From an uncultured Clostridia bacterium (lineage in GTDB: Bacteria > Bacillota > Clostridia > TANB77 > CAG-508): DNA of 62,698 bases. The notes below the pieces were generated by a model. The model was not told where the DNA came from. It saw nothing but the letters and a program-made list of their open reading frames with translations, and did no database searches. Below, in pieces: positions 30,501-38,941 of this stretch. The number at the start of each line of letters is the position of its first letter. Positions within the stretch are counted from its first letter, which is position 1. The position numbers and the translations under genes are program-made. The stretch is taken from positions 1 through 62,698 of the forward strand of contig CAKPKP010000011.1 in assembly GCA_934167495.1 (NCBI GenBank), in the 5' to 3' direction.

Positions 30501-31149
30501 TATAAATGTAGATTATGTAGGTAATAATTCAGAGAGAACAGGATATGGAATATATAATAAAAATACTGGTGGAATAATAATAGGCGAAGATGATTTAGAT
30601 ATAAGTTTACAAAGTCCAAAAATAGATACAAATAGAACCGGTGTATATAATCCAAGTGGAACATTTAAATTCTATGATGGTATAATAATAGGACAAGAAA
30701 GTACTGCCATAGTTTCAGAAAAGACTATAGTCCCAGAAGGATATAGAGTAATAACAGAAAAAGAGGATGGCTTAGAAAAATGCACATTGGGACTAGAACC
30801 AACAGAAGATATATATGCTAAAATAGATGGAACAACATATAAATCATTAGCAGCTGCAATAAGAGCTTGTGAAGATGGAGTTGAAACAAAGATTACAATA
30901 GTAAAACCAATAATTGTTGAAAACACTATATCAATAGGATTAAACCAAAACATAATAATAGACTTAAATGGTATAGATATAACTGCAAATATAGATGGAT
31001 ACATAATAAATAATTCAGGAACATTAAGAATAATAGATACCTATGGAGGAGGAAAAATAGAAAATACAGCAGGAGGAGAAATAGGTGGAAACGGAACATT
31101 GATACTTGGAGACGAAAATGGCAATTATATTCCAAATATAGTTCAATAA
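27511..31149 (+). CDS. Beta-helix repeat protein (3' part of split prepilin-like gene)
   Basis: This 1212-aa frame is wholly repeats of the same kind as the upstream gene: GG(T/K)I turns, IxNSGTLEIxDS units and repeated modules beginning EARIVETNTEYPTLKQAIEAC, ATIVETGENYKSLREAITAC and AKIDGTTYKSLAAAIRAC. There is no signal peptide, promoter or ribosome site for an independent start at 27511. The frame is already open from 27379 and reads HGGTYTSNRSD directly after the upstream LKI, exactly the expected repeat. It is therefore best read as the C-terminal part of the upstream protein. It ends NYIPNIVQ with no membrane anchor, so the N-terminal helix would be the only anchor. Confidence 0.75.
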   Translation: MEITGEKTHMESKSSTCSLISVYNSGILKIHDGTYKNTGGYSGGISCIFYFGKGLEIYGGKIEAIATGNFNSIGIDFRNNNDLKIYGGEIIGSNQDESIDKCYGVHSTSNYKGNIYLGTKDANVSIKSPYIKGKTNGIVNPNGKIYFYDGIVIGKTPISNFNIADKEEYYDVIVRDNDEGLKEALLQSAEPEARIVETNTEYPTLKQAIEACTEADTEYNIEILKNISFVETDKIPIDENKNIKIDLNGKQLILSGENTIENSGTLEIYDSSENNSAIITSAKQFIKNIGNLKLDKIVANMSVSSGSSYTYLIYSEGNLNITNSQITLNAKYTGAIHNKGMLDIESSNILGNAGYNEGIFNDGGTGVKVNATISLDHASSTAIYNKNDGIVDVLGGYYIGKENTIYNTGGTINILDGEFEGGHGVYNKEGKVFIKGGKITATIDNWNNAEINISGGLIENAYIDNSGMLNISDTATISSNKGIYYQSLGYILIRNNSTGKIKITGGTINLEDEYSLCGIYNMNKDEESIKIEGGTLRVSYPEGKNYTAYGIYNYYDGGITIGKNDGIVNNESPYIYANNFAIYSPNKAINFYDGKIVAKEAICYLVENEETGYDVKIDIDENGKEIATLENLENIIEATIVETGENYKSLREAITACGTEKRTIKLLKHIYVDSQEETLINVKEGQDITIDLNGYYIRNSNDKLIENYGELYLTDSTESKGTIRVKKSVAFNYGKLTLEVYGIYSHTEGTVDEYNKMIYNEGELIVNNSKIDIARAYTTMIHNKGKLQINSLETYSPRNNITAILNDGAKNVEINANIELTWWSQYGSAKYECINNINGGEVIITGGNYYNGHDRAIKNTEGIVTIKSGTIDGYSIAVENVQGKMKIVGGTFLADIGNNGQSESDIIEFIGGTVQYAGIFNNNGGKIIVSGNTVIQGFGNISTNERCAIRNKVGKLEITGGTINITNVQGNTTYGCDMYAIYNESADEEAVKITGGTINVDYVGNNSERTGYGIYNKNTGGIIIGEDDLDISLQSPKIDTNRTGVYNPSGTFKFYDGIIIGQESTAIVSEKTIVPEGYRVITEKEDGLEKCTLGLEPTEDIYAKIDGTTYKSLAAAIRACEDGVETKITIVKPIIVENTISIGLNQNIIIDLNGIDITANIDGYIINNSGTLRIIDTYGGGKIENTAGGEIGGNGTLILGDENGNYIPNIVQ

Positions 31150-31153
31150 CAAA

Positions 31154-31195
31154 AAAGAATGAAACTTAAAAATAAAAAGTTTCATTCTTTTTTTT
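31154..31195 (+). terminator. Terminator of beta-helix gene
   Basis: AAAGAATGAAACTT (31154-31167) pairs perfectly with AAGTTTCATTCTTT (31177-31190), followed by Ts. Confidence 0.93.
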
Positions 31196-31250
31196 CTATA
31201 ATAGGAAGTTTTTAGAATTTCCTACTATAGAAATATTTTGTAAGAAAATA
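31196..31250. repeat. Dispersed palindromic intergenic element, copy B
   Basis: CTATAATAGGAA (31196-31207) faces TTCCTACTATAG (31219-31230) with one mismatch, followed by AAATATTTTGTAAGAAAA. The palindrome and AAATATTTTG tail match copy C at 36068-36114. It directly abuts the preceding terminator and lies 3' of the convergent thioesterase gene. Confidence 0.6.
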
Positions 31251-31254
31251 AAAT

Positions 31255-31992
31255 TTAAAATTCATTTGAATATTTAATAACAGCATGTAAATTGTTATTA
31301 TATTTATTTCTTATTGTAACAATAAATCCGTTTTCTGTTGCTGAATAATTAATTAAAACTGTATCATTAAGAACACATTCATGTTTATACATAATTTCAA
31401 TTAAATTGAAATTTAGGTTTTTATAAACATTTTCCGGTAAACATTCATATGCTAAAGATAAATAAATTGTATTATTTACATGACCATTTGTATCAATGTC
31501 TCTTCTTAAAATTTTATATTCTGTAGAATTTTGAAAAGTGTCTGGTACAGAAATCTTTTTAATTTCATCACTAAAAACTGTAACTGGATTAGGAGCAAAT
31601 TTTTTAAATATATCTTCATTTCCTGAAACTAAAGCATGAGTATCTGTGTTTACTAATACCCATTTAGAAGTAGCAATACACAATTTTTCGCCACTCTCAC
31701 TAAACACTTCAAATTCTCTATAATATATAGATTTAACAGATTTTCTAGGCCATGTTTTAACAAGAATTTTTTGAGTATAAACAGGTCTTTTTATAATTTT
31801 AAATTTCCAACCTAAAACTAACCAAGTTAAATGTGTATTAGGAATATCGTTTAAGCCATATCCGAAAATAGAAGCATGTGAACATGCCATTTCTTGAAAG
31901 ATTTTAAGTAGTCCTAAATCTGATATTTCTAAAGTATTAATGTTTATATCACTGTATCCAACAGTAAAATAGTTTTCATATATTGATTTCAT
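31255..31992 (-). CDS. Acyl-ACP thioesterase (FatA/FatB family)
   Basis: A 245-aa cytosolic thioesterase that would release fatty acids from acyl carrier protein. It shows two hotdog folds in tandem: an N-terminal half with the long-helix segment IFQEMACSHASIFGYGL (about 31-47) and a C-terminal half with the catalytic block DIDTNGHVNN (about 165-174), holding the Asp-Asn-His residues typical of bacterial and plant acyl-ACP thioesterases. The start follows AAGGAGG on the minus strand. It faces away from the WG-repeat gene and converges on the beta-helix gene. acpS lies 1.7 kb away, a loose lipid-metabolism context only. Confidence 0.9.
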   Translation of the reverse strand: MKSIYENYFTVGYSDININTLEISDLGLLKIFQEMACSHASIFGYGLNDIPNTHLTWLVLGWKFKIIKRPVYTQKILVKTWPRKSVKSIYYREFEVFSESGEKLCIATSKWVLVNTDTHALVSGNEDIFKKFAPNPVTVFSDEIKKISVPDTFQNSTEYKILRRDIDTNGHVNNTIYLSLAYECLPENVYKNLNFNLIEIMYKHECVLNDTVLINYSATENGFIVTIRNKYNNNLHAVIKYSNEF

Positions 31993-32130
31993 ATTGTCCT
32001 CCTTTTAAATTCATTATATTATATCATAAAAGTCAAGGAAATAAATTTATTTTGAATAATATTGTACATTTGCAATATTTTGTGATATAGTATACATGCA
32101 GAATATATTGTTTTATATGGAGGTAAAATT

Positions 32131-33651
32131 ATGTCAAGAAGTAGAGGGAAACGTTATGACGAAGAGCCAAAGCTTAATATGAAAAAAGTATTTGCTTTTG
32201 TTATAGCAGTAATTGTTATAATAATGTCAATAGTATCACTTATACAATTATTAAAACAAGGAAAAACAAATGAAAAATTTACCAGTGCAAATGAATATTT
32301 AACTGTATATACAAATGAGAAGTGGGGAGTTATAAATGGAAAAGCAGAGCTTATAATTCCAGCAAATTATAGCGAAATGATAGTAATACCAGATAAAACA
32401 AAACCAGTATTTATATGTACATACGATGTAAACTATACAGACGGAACATATAAAACAAAGGTATTAAATGAGAAAAATAAAGAAATATTAACTAAGTATA
32501 CACAAGTAGAAGCAATAGATAATTATGATTCTCAAGGAAACACTTGGTATGAAAGTAATATTTTAAGATATAAAGAAAATAATAAATATGGTCTTATAGA
32601 TTTCTCAGGAAAAGTTATTTTAAAACCAGAATATGATGATATTTATTCTTTAAAAGGAATAGAAAGAAGTATAATCATAGAAAAAGATGGAAAATATGGA
32701 TTAGTAAATAATGTTACAGGAGAAATAATAATAGAACCACAATATTTAGAAATATCAGCCGTAGGTACAACTTATGATAACGGATATATTGTAAAAACAG
32801 AAGATGGAGAAGGTATAATAGGTCCAGATAAAAAAGTAATATTAGGAACAAAATATGAAAATGTTTTAAATATATCCGGGAACAATATGTATGTTATAGA
32901 AGATAGCAAACAAGAAAAAATAATAAATAGCAAAGATGAAGTTATATTAGATAATGGTTTTGACGAAGTCTTATCAATTTATGGTGAAAATATAGTAGCA
33001 AAAAAAGACAATACTTGTGGAATTATAGACACAAAAGGAAATATTCAAGCAAACTTTGAATATGAAGAAATAGAACATATTTTTACAGATTATTATATAG
33101 CAAAGAAAAATGGAAAATATGGAATAATTAGTAAAGAAAATGGAATAATGATGGACTTTACATATAATTCAATGTCATATATAAAATCAGCAGACATAAT
33201 AAAAGCTGAGAAAGAAAACTATGAAACTGATTTAATTGATAGAGATTTCAGCATAAGATTAACAGGAATTGTTTCAGAGTTTAATACAGAAAAAGGCTAC
33301 TTGAGAATAAGAAAATCAGGCGAATATAAATATTATAATTTCAATTTCGAAGAAAAAACAAATAAAGATGTACTAACAGGAAATACATTATTCCTAGTTA
33401 AAAATAATGGAAAATATGGATACGAAAATAAAAATGGAGAATTAATAGTAGATTATATATATGATGATGCAACAGAGCAAAATAAATACGGATTTTGTAG
33501 TGTAAAAAAAGACGGTTTATGGGGATGCCTAAAGGGCGATGGATCTGTTGTAGTAAAGCCAAGTAAAGATTTAAGCAATAATTTATATATTGATTTTATT
33601 GGCGAATGGTATCTATATGAAGATTTAAATTTAAACGTATATACTAAATAA
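32131..33651 (+). CDS. Membrane-anchored WG-repeat protein
   Basis: A 506-aa protein with a short basic cytoplasmic N-terminus (MSRSRGKRYDEE), one membrane helix (about 22-45) and an extracytoplasmic run of WG-type beta repeats. These are recognisable as KWGVINGKAELIIPANYSE, KYGLIDFSGKVILKPEYDD, KYGLVNNVTGEIIIEPQY, KYGIISKENGIMMDF and KYGYENKNGELIVDYIYDD, about 30-45 residues apart. WG repeats are common in clostridial membrane proteins but have no settled function; a binding or scaffolding role is usually assumed. Start ATG 32131 follows TGGAGG. In the 138-base divergent gap, TTGTAC (32062) and TATAGT (32086) are a possible promoter. Confidence 0.88.
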   Translation: MSRSRGKRYDEEPKLNMKKVFAFVIAVIVIIMSIVSLIQLLKQGKTNEKFTSANEYLTVYTNEKWGVINGKAELIIPANYSEMIVIPDKTKPVFICTYDVNYTDGTYKTKVLNEKNKEILTKYTQVEAIDNYDSQGNTWYESNILRYKENNKYGLIDFSGKVILKPEYDDIYSLKGIERSIIIEKDGKYGLVNNVTGEIIIEPQYLEISAVGTTYDNGYIVKTEDGEGIIGPDKKVILGTKYENVLNISGNNMYVIEDSKQEKIINSKDEVILDNGFDEVLSIYGENIVAKKDNTCGIIDTKGNIQANFEYEEIEHIFTDYYIAKKNGKYGIISKENGIMMDFTYNSMSYIKSADIIKAEKENYETDLIDRDFSIRLTGIVSEFNTEKGYLRIRKSGEYKYYNFNFEEKTNKDVLTGNTLFLVKNNGKYGYENKNGELIVDYIYDDATEQNKYGFCSVKKDGLWGCLKGDGSVVVKPSKDLSNNLYIDFIGEWYLYEDLNLNVYTK

Positions 33652-33659
33652 TAAATTTT

Positions 33660-33710
33660 AAATAACATAAATGTATTGATTAATAATTGATATGTTTATG
33701 TTATTTTAGA
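33660..33710 (+). terminator. Probable terminator after WG-repeat gene
   Basis: AAATAACATAAA (33660-33671) faces TTTATGTTATTT (33695-33706), followed by TT. The stem is all A/T apart from one C-G pair, so it is weak; it ends just before the acpS ribosome site and may let transcription through. Confidence 0.55.
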
Positions 33711-33722
33711 TAGGAAGGTTAA

Positions 33723-34106
33723 ATGAAAGTAGCTACAGGAACAGATATAATAGAAATTTCTAGAATAAAAAATGCAATAGAAAAAAGAGCAGAAAAATTT
33801 TTAAGAAAAATATTTACTGAAAATGAAATTAAATATTGTGAGACTAAAAATAAGGCTAAATATGAAGCATATGCTGTAAGATTTTCTGCAAAAGAAGCAA
33901 TTTATAAAGCTATAAATGATGATATAGATAGCAATATATCTTGGTTAGACGTAGAAATAACAAATAAAGAAAACGGAAAACCTGAGGTAATATTTTTAAA
34001 TAAAAAATATCAAGAAATAGAATGTATAGATATAAGTTTATCACATTGTAAAGAATATGCGACAGCAACCGTAGTAATAATATATAATAAGGAGAAAAGA
34101 ATATGA
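33723..34106 (+). CDS. acpS: Holo-[acyl-carrier-protein] synthase
   Basis: AcpS transfers the phosphopantetheine arm from CoA to apo-ACP, activating fatty acid synthesis. The 127-aa length and the two signature motifs fit: TGTDIIEISRIK (about 5-16) with the magnesium-binding Asp, and RFSAKEAIYKAI (about 52-63) with the catalytic Glu-Lys pair. ATG 33723 follows AGGAAGG. Its stop codon overlaps the tatD start in an ATGA arrangement, so the two are translationally coupled. Confidence 0.95.
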   Translation: MKVATGTDIIEISRIKNAIEKRAEKFLRKIFTENEIKYCETKNKAKYEAYAVRFSAKEAIYKAINDDIDSNISWLDVEITNKENGKPEVIFLNKKYQEIECIDISLSHCKEYATATVVIIYNKEKRI

Positions 34107-34900
34107 ATTTATTTGATTCACATGCACATTATAATGATGAAAAATTTGAGGCAGATAGAGATGAAATTATTAATAAAATATATCAAAATGGCGTATCAGA
34201 TATGGTGTGTGCAGGATATAGTTTCGATTCATCTATTTTAGCAGTTGAAATTTCAAAAAAATATAATAATATGTTTGCAACATGTGGTATTTCACCTAAT
34301 GATATAAACGAGAATTATATAAGTGAGATATCAAAATTAAAAGAATTTATAGTTAAGAATAAAAATAAAATAGTAGCAATAGGAGAAATAGGATTAGATT
34401 ATTATTGGAATAAAGAAAATAAAGAAGAACAAAAGGATGCTTTTATAAGACAAATTGAATTAGCAAATACCTTAGATTTACCTATTGTAATTCATACTAG
34501 AGAAGCTGTAATGGACACAATAGATGTAATAAAAAATCAAAAGAAATCCAATAACGCAGGTGTATTTCATTGCTGTCCTCTAAATATTGAACTTGTAAAG
34601 GAAGCTGTAAAGTTAGGATATTATATATCTTTTAGTGGTAATATAACATTTAAAAGTGCAAAACCAGAAGCGGTTATAAATTATGTTCCATTAGATAGAA
34701 TATTAATAGAAACAGATAGCCCTTATCTAACTCCAGAACCATATAGAGGAACAAGAAATAATTCTATGAATGTTAGATTTGTTGCTGAAAAAATAGCAAA
34801 AATAAGAAATTTAAGTATAGAAGATGTAGCAGATATAACAAATAAAAATGCAAAAAAAATATTTAAAATAGGAATATCTGAAGGACAAGATAGCATATAA
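34103..34900 (+). CDS. tatD: TatD-family metal-dependent DNase
   Basis: A 265-aa TIM-barrel hydrolase of the TatD family, metal-dependent deoxyribonucleases linked to DNA repair and quality control. Metal ligands are visible in order: DSHAH (residues 5-9), GEIGLDYYW (about 93-101), HTREA (about 130), FHCC (about 154) and ETDSPYLTPEP (about 203-213). It overlaps acpS by 4 bases. A YabE-like 3D-domain gene follows 140 bases later under its own promoter; the tatD (yabD)-yabE neighbourhood is the same as in Bacillus subtilis, although rnmV and ksgA do not follow here. Confidence 0.95.
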   Translation: MNLFDSHAHYNDEKFEADRDEIINKIYQNGVSDMVCAGYSFDSSILAVEISKKYNNMFATCGISPNDINENYISEISKLKEFIVKNKNKIVAIGEIGLDYYWNKENKEEQKDAFIRQIELANTLDLPIVIHTREAVMDTIDVIKNQKKSNNAGVFHCCPLNIELVKEAVKLGYYISFSGNITFKSAKPEAVINYVPLDRILIETDSPYLTPEPYRGTRNNSMNVRFVAEKIAKIRNLSIEDVADITNKNAKKIFKIGISEGQDSI

Positions 34901-34982
34901 TATATTATACTGGAAATTTTTTTAAAGCATGTAAAAAATTAACACTCAAAATTCCGCATAATACGGGCAATTTATCTAAAAT

Positions 34983-35011
34983 TTGACAAACATGTAAATA
35001 AATAGTATAAT
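34983..35011 (+). promoter_or_regulatory. Consensus promoter of 3D-domain gene
   Basis: TTGACA (34983-34988), a 17-base spacer and TATAAT (35006-35011): a perfect sigma-A consensus, with transcription expected near 35018. Confidence 0.85.
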
Positions 35012-35040
35012 TATGCTTATTGAAGGGGGAATTAAGCTAT

Positions 35041-36027
35041 ATGAATATCGAATCCAATATGCTTAAAGCAATTGTGAAAAAAGTAATCATTATAACTTTA
35101 ATACTAATTTGTTTATTTGCAATAGGAGTAAAAGCATCAAATTCAAAAATTAATACTGTAACAATAGTTTTCTCAGATGACTGTGAGATTTCCGTAATAA
35201 CAGGAAAAACTTTAGTATCTGATATATTAGAAGAAAATCACATAATATTAATGGAAAATGAAAATGTTTATCCATCATTAGATTCTAATATAGATATAAC
35301 TAAAAAAATAGTTATAACAGAAGGCGAACCTGTAAAAACAGTAATAGCTGAAGAAACATCTAATATAACAGAACAACAAATATTAGGTGAATATGTTACA
35401 ATAGTTGAAAAAATAATAATTGAGCAAGAAGAAATTCCATTTGAAACTGTAATAAAAGATAATTCAAATGATGGTGATGATACAACAGATAGAGTATTAC
35501 AAGAAGGCGAAAATGGAATAAGAGAAGTTAAATACAAAGTAAAATATCAAAATGATGTTGAAATAGAAAGAACAGAAATATCAAGTGAAATAGTTCAAGA
35601 ACCTGTAGATAGAATAGTTCAAATTTCTACAAAAGTAACATCAAGATATGGAGATAGAAGTATAGCTGCTAATGCAGCAAATACTTTAGCAGCAAGTGTA
35701 GCAGATGTAGAACCAGTAATAGTAACAATGAATGCTTCTGCATATACAGCATCTACTTGTGGAAAGAGCCCATCAGATGCAGGATATGGAAGAACAGCAT
35801 CAGGTGCGTATGCAACATCTAACTATACATTAGCAGCAGGAAAAGGATATCCAATAGGAACTGTAATATATATACCATATTTTGCAGATGAAATAAACGG
35901 AGGATGGTTTGTAGTACAAGACAGAGGTGGAGCAATATCAAATAATAGAATAGATATTTACATGGATACTTATGAAGAGTGTATAAGTTTTGGTAGAAGA
36001 AACTTAGAGTGTTATGTATATGAATAA
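35041..36027 (+). CDS. YabE-like cell wall protein: DUF348, G5 and 3D domains
   Basis: A 328-aa exported protein of the YabE/Rpf-like family, thought to cleave or remodel peptidoglycan. It has a membrane-spanning signal segment (about 11-32), a DUF348 repeat (about 38-95, VTIVFSDDCEISVITGKTLVSDIL), a G5-type domain (about 110-200) and a C-terminal 3D domain starting VTMNASAYTAS (about 230). The 3D name-giving aspartates are seen in WFVVQDRGGAISNNRIDIYMDTY. ATG 35041 lies 10 bases after AAGGGGGA; a TTG at 35020 would overlap that site. One gene per transcript is suggested by the consensus promoter and a downstream hairpin. Confidence 0.9.
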   Translation: MNIESNMLKAIVKKVIIITLILICLFAIGVKASNSKINTVTIVFSDDCEISVITGKTLVSDILEENHIILMENENVYPSLDSNIDITKKIVITEGEPVKTVIAEETSNITEQQILGEYVTIVEKIIIEQEEIPFETVIKDNSNDGDDTTDRVLQEGENGIREVKYKVKYQNDVEIERTEISSEIVQEPVDRIVQISTKVTSRYGDRSIAANAANTLAASVADVEPVIVTMNASAYTASTCGKSPSDAGYGRTASGAYATSNYTLAAGKGYPIGTVIYIPYFADEINGGWFVVQDRGGAISNNRIDIYMDTYEECISFGRRNLECYVYE

Positions 36028-36035
36028 AATATAAA

Positions 36036-36070
36036 AAATGGCGGGGGATTTAAGGTTCTCCGCCATTTCT
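36036..36070 (+). terminator. Terminator after 3D-domain gene
   Basis: AAATGGCGG (36036-36044) pairs with CCGCCATTT (36060-36068). The U tract is short (TTTCT) and merges with the adjacent repeat element. Confidence 0.75.
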
Positions 36071-36128
36071 CTAATAGGAATTTTCCTTGAAAATCCTATT
36101 AGAGAAATATTTTGAGTGCAGAAAACTA
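36068..36128. repeat. Dispersed palindromic intergenic element, copy C
   Basis: TCTCTAATAGGAATTTT (36068-36084) faces AAAATCCTATTAGAGA (36090-36105) with one bulged base, followed by AAATATTTTG as in copy B. The remaining gap to 36294 holds the htrA promoter and an AT-rich leader. Confidence 0.6.
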
Positions 36129-36157
36129 TTTACAAAAAATTACAATTATGCTACAAT
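36129..36157 (+). promoter_or_regulatory. Probable promoter of HtrA-like gene
   Basis: TTTACA (36129-36134), a 17-base spacer and TACAAT (36152-36157), giving a leader of about 130 nt. Confidence 0.55.
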
Positions 36158-36294
36158 AATATTGTTTAATTCTAAAAAATCTAGAAGGCATTTCGCCTAA
36201 AAAATCCAAGAAATTAAAAATCCAAAAAAGTCTAAAATTTTAAAATGTTGGGAATACTAAAAATAAATAAAATTTTGGTACTTTGGAGGTATGC

Positions 36295-37395
36295 ATGAAA
36301 AAAATTAAAAATATGATATTAATATTTTTTATAATCTTTTTTACAGCTATATTAAGCATTATGTTATATTCTATGTATTTAGGAATAGAAGTAGATTATA
36401 CTCCTAATTATGATGTAGAAAGAATAGTAAAGTTAGTGGAGGAAAAACAAGAAAATTTAAATAGTATAGAAGATATTTTAGATGAAGCAACTCATAGTGT
36501 AGTTGGAATATCAAAATTGCAAAGTACAGGAAATTCTATTTTCATAGAAAAATCTGAAAGTAAGCTAGGGTTAGGGAGTGGTGTAATTGTAAGCAAAAAT
36601 GGATACATTCTTACAAACCAACATGTAGCAGGAGAAAAATATAGCACTTGTTATATAACCTTGGAAAACGGAAAAAGTTATAATGGAAATGTTGTGTGGT
36701 CAGATAAGGACATTGATTTAGCAATTGTAAAAATAAATGCTCAAAATTTAAAGTCAATAAAAATAGGGGATTCAGATAATATAAAAGTAGCACAAAAAGT
36801 GTATGCAATAGGAAATCCTGTTGGCTTCGAATTTCAGAGAACTGTAACGGCTGGAATAATCAGTGGATTAAATAGAACTATTAGGTTAAGTGAAGAAGAA
36901 GCAACATATATGGAGGATTTAATTCAAACAGATGCTACAATAAATGAAGGAAATAGTGGAGGCCCTTTGTTAGATTCAAATGGCTATATGGTAGGAATAA
37001 ATACTGTGAAAATAACATCAGCAGAAGGAATTGGATTTGCAGTTCCTATAAATATGGTAACTCCTATAATAGAAAAAATTGAAAAAACAGGAGAGTTTAA
37101 TGAAGCATATTTGGGAATATTTGGCTATGATGAAGATGTAATACCATACCTGGATTCTAATATAGACTTTAAAGGCGGAATATATGTGGCTCAAGTTGTA
37201 CTAGATGGACCATGTTTTAATAGTGGAATACTAGAAGGCGATATAATTACAAAAATAGATAATGTTGAAATTAATAATATGAGTAAACTTAAAAATTATA
37301 TTTATAAAAAGAAACAAGGAGATGAAGTAGTAATAACTGTTAAAAGAAACAATATAGAGTTGAAATTTAATATTACTTTAGGGAAAAAGTCATAA
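36295..37395 (+). CDS. HtrA/DegP-type trypsin-like protease with PDZ domain
   Basis: A 366-aa membrane-anchored envelope protease of the S1C (HtrA/DegP) family, which degrades misfolded exported proteins. One N-terminal helix (about 3-27) anchors it. The catalytic triad is His in LTNQHVAG (about 108), Asp in KDIDLAIV (about 140) and Ser in NEGNSGGPLL (about 221). A single PDZ domain fills the C-terminus (about 270-362, with GSGVIV-type oxyanion segments upstream and GDIITKIDNVEINN inside the PDZ). ATG 36295 follows TTGGAGG, and the in-frame TTG at 36283 overlaps that site. It has its own promoter and is probably monocistronic. Confidence 0.93.
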   Translation: MKKIKNMILIFFIIFFTAILSIMLYSMYLGIEVDYTPNYDVERIVKLVEEKQENLNSIEDILDEATHSVVGISKLQSTGNSIFIEKSESKLGLGSGVIVSKNGYILTNQHVAGEKYSTCYITLENGKSYNGNVVWSDKDIDLAIVKINAQNLKSIKIGDSDNIKVAQKVYAIGNPVGFEFQRTVTAGIISGLNRTIRLSEEEATYMEDLIQTDATINEGNSGGPLLDSNGYMVGINTVKITSAEGIGFAVPINMVTPIIEKIEKTGEFNEAYLGIFGYDEDVIPYLDSNIDFKGGIYVAQVVLDGPCFNSGILEGDIITKIDNVEINNMSKLKNYIYKKKQGDEVVITVKRNNIELKFNITLGKKS

Positions 37396-37444
37396 AGTGT
37401 AAAAAGAGTGGATGAAAGTGTCATATTTAAAAGAGCAATTTTCC

Positions 37445-37473
37445 TTGATTTTAACGATAAATTTTTGTATACT
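37445..37473 (+). promoter_or_regulatory. Promoter of the 107-aa gene
   Basis: TTGATT (37445-37450), a 17-base spacer and TATACT (37468-37473). Confidence 0.7.
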
Positions 37474-37508
37474 GTTAAAGTTACAAAAGAAAGGGGATAT
37501 ATGTAATT

Positions 37509-37832
37509 ATGAAAAATTTATATGGAGAAATTAAGTTAGACAAAAGTCAACTATTAGAAAGCAATAGTGAATATATGGAATTAGAATATTATAAAATAAA
37601 GAATATTCCTTCTCTAGTCAAAGAGGAGGAATGTATATATGGAATAGAAGTAATAAAAAATGAATATAAAGGCGGAAGAAAAATTAGTGAAGCAAATGAA
37701 ATTAAGTATATAACTAAAAACGAAGAATTAGTTAATAAGGTAATAAAAACAATGAAAGATAATCAAGTTACGCCATGTTGTTTAGAAGATACGGTTATGG
37801 ATTACCTTAAATCACAAGAAAACTTAAACTAA
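37509..37832 (+). CDS. Small DUF6514-like protein
   Basis: A 107-aa cytosolic protein. The pattern YGIEVIKNE, repeated acidic-basic stretches and the C-terminal NQVTPCCLEDTVMDYL resemble the clostridial DUF6514 family, whose function is unknown; I make this match from memory at moderate confidence. AAGGGGAT lies at 37491-37498. An ATG at 37501 is followed at once by TAA, so the real start is ATG 37509, still in reach of that ribosome site. Its last 26 bases overlap, tail to tail, the YkvI-type gene on the other strand. Confidence 0.75.
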   Translation: MKNLYGEIKLDKSQLLESNSEYMELEYYKIKNIPSLVKEEECIYGIEVIKNEYKGGRKISEANEIKYITKNEELVNKVIKTMKDNQVTPCCLEDTVMDYLKSQENLN

Positions 37833-38793
37833 AGATTCCTAAAAATCCAAATATAGGATATAATAAATTAATTAAACTCGAAAAACTAATATTTCCAATA
37901 AAAATACCACTTATGCATAGCAGAAAATTTACATACTTAAAATGTTTTGTGGCAAAATTATCTAAAAAAGAATATCCAGAAGCAATTGAAGAAGTAAATA
38001 TAGCAATTAATATTAAAGCTCCGTATATGTATTTATAATATACATTTATTTTGCTTGCTATAAAAACAATTGGCAATTCTATATCATTAAAATTTCCAAT
38101 ATTGTTGCAAGAAAATAAGATAAGAGATATTAATATGGCTAAAAATAGTATTATAGCTGTTGAAATTGTTGAAATTATTATGCAAGACTTTTTATTATTT
38201 ATAAATTTATTTAAGCTAATAAGCATTGGAATTAGTATTATTATATTGTAGCTTGCATATAAAATGGAACTTGTAAAAAAGTCACCAGAAACAGTTAGAG
38301 ATGGAGAAATAGAATCTATATTAATACATCTAAAACCAAGAAATAACAATAAAATTAATAATAATGGAGTTAATATTGTATTAACTTTAACTATTGCATT
38401 TATAGATTTATTAAAAATAAAGAAACTTGAAATGCAAATAATAAAGCTACCGAATATTTTTGGAACATTAAGTTCTTGAGAAAAGAAACTAGAAAATCCA
38501 GCAACCATTACGTAAAAAGATATAAGAGCAAAACTATCTATAACAATTTTTAAAAAAAGTTGTATATATTTATTATTAAATTTTTTATATACAAATTCGT
38601 TATATGAATTTGCTTTTATATTTAAATTAATACTAAGTATTCTATACATTACAAATAAAATTATAAACATTGAAATGAATATTCCAAAAAAACCTGTAAT
38701 TCCAAATCTGTTGAAAAATAAGTTAATTTCGCTTCCTGAGGCAAATCCGGCTCCTATAAGAGTGCCAATTACAACAAATATAACATTAAACAT
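37807..38793 (-). CDS. YkvI-type polytopic membrane protein
   Basis: A 328-aa integral membrane protein with about ten hydrophobic helices. The N-terminal signature GTLIGAGFASGSEINLFF (about 10-27) is typical of the YkvI family, transporter-like proteins related to amino-acid permeases and spore germination permeases but with no assigned substrate. It is preceded on its strand by an AGGAGT ribosome site. Its end overlaps the convergent 107-aa gene by 26 bases, so no separate terminator can lie between them. Confidence 0.82.
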   Translation of the reverse strand: MFNVIFVVIGTLIGAGFASGSEINLFFNRFGITGFFGIFISMFIILFVMYRILSINLNIKANSYNEFVYKKFNNKYIQLFLKIVIDSFALISFYVMVAGFSSFFSQELNVPKIFGSFIICISSFFIFNKSINAIVKVNTILTPLLLILLLFLGFRCINIDSISPSLTVSGDFFTSSILYASYNIIILIPMLISLNKFINNKKSCIIISTISTAIILFLAILISLILFSCNNIGNFNDIELPIVFIASKINVYYKYIYGALILIAIFTSSIASGYSFLDNFATKHFKYVNFLLCISGIFIGNISFSSLINLLYPIFGFLGIFSLSFLVI

Positions 38794-38894
38794 ACTTTTT
38801 ACTCCTATACAAAATTATATTTGAATAAAAAAATAATATGCTTAAATATTATTGGATAGAAAATAGTAGGAAGATTTTAAATTTGTTCTAATAT

Positions 38895-38932
38895 AAAAAG
38901 ACTTTCATAAAGCTATAAGCTTATAAAAGTCT
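38895..38932 (-). terminator. Terminator of the cupin gene
   Basis: Read on the minus strand, AGACTTT (complement of 38926-38932) pairs with AAAGTCT (complement of 38899-38905), with inner AT-rich pairing, and is followed by TTTTTATATT. Confidence 0.8.
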
Positions 38933-38941
38933 CGAAATGGA

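Noticed and set aside
37501..37506. ATG-TAA minimal open frame before the 107-aa gene
   Set aside because: It is a two-codon coincidence in an AT-rich leader; the real start at 37509 is still within reach of the ribosome site.
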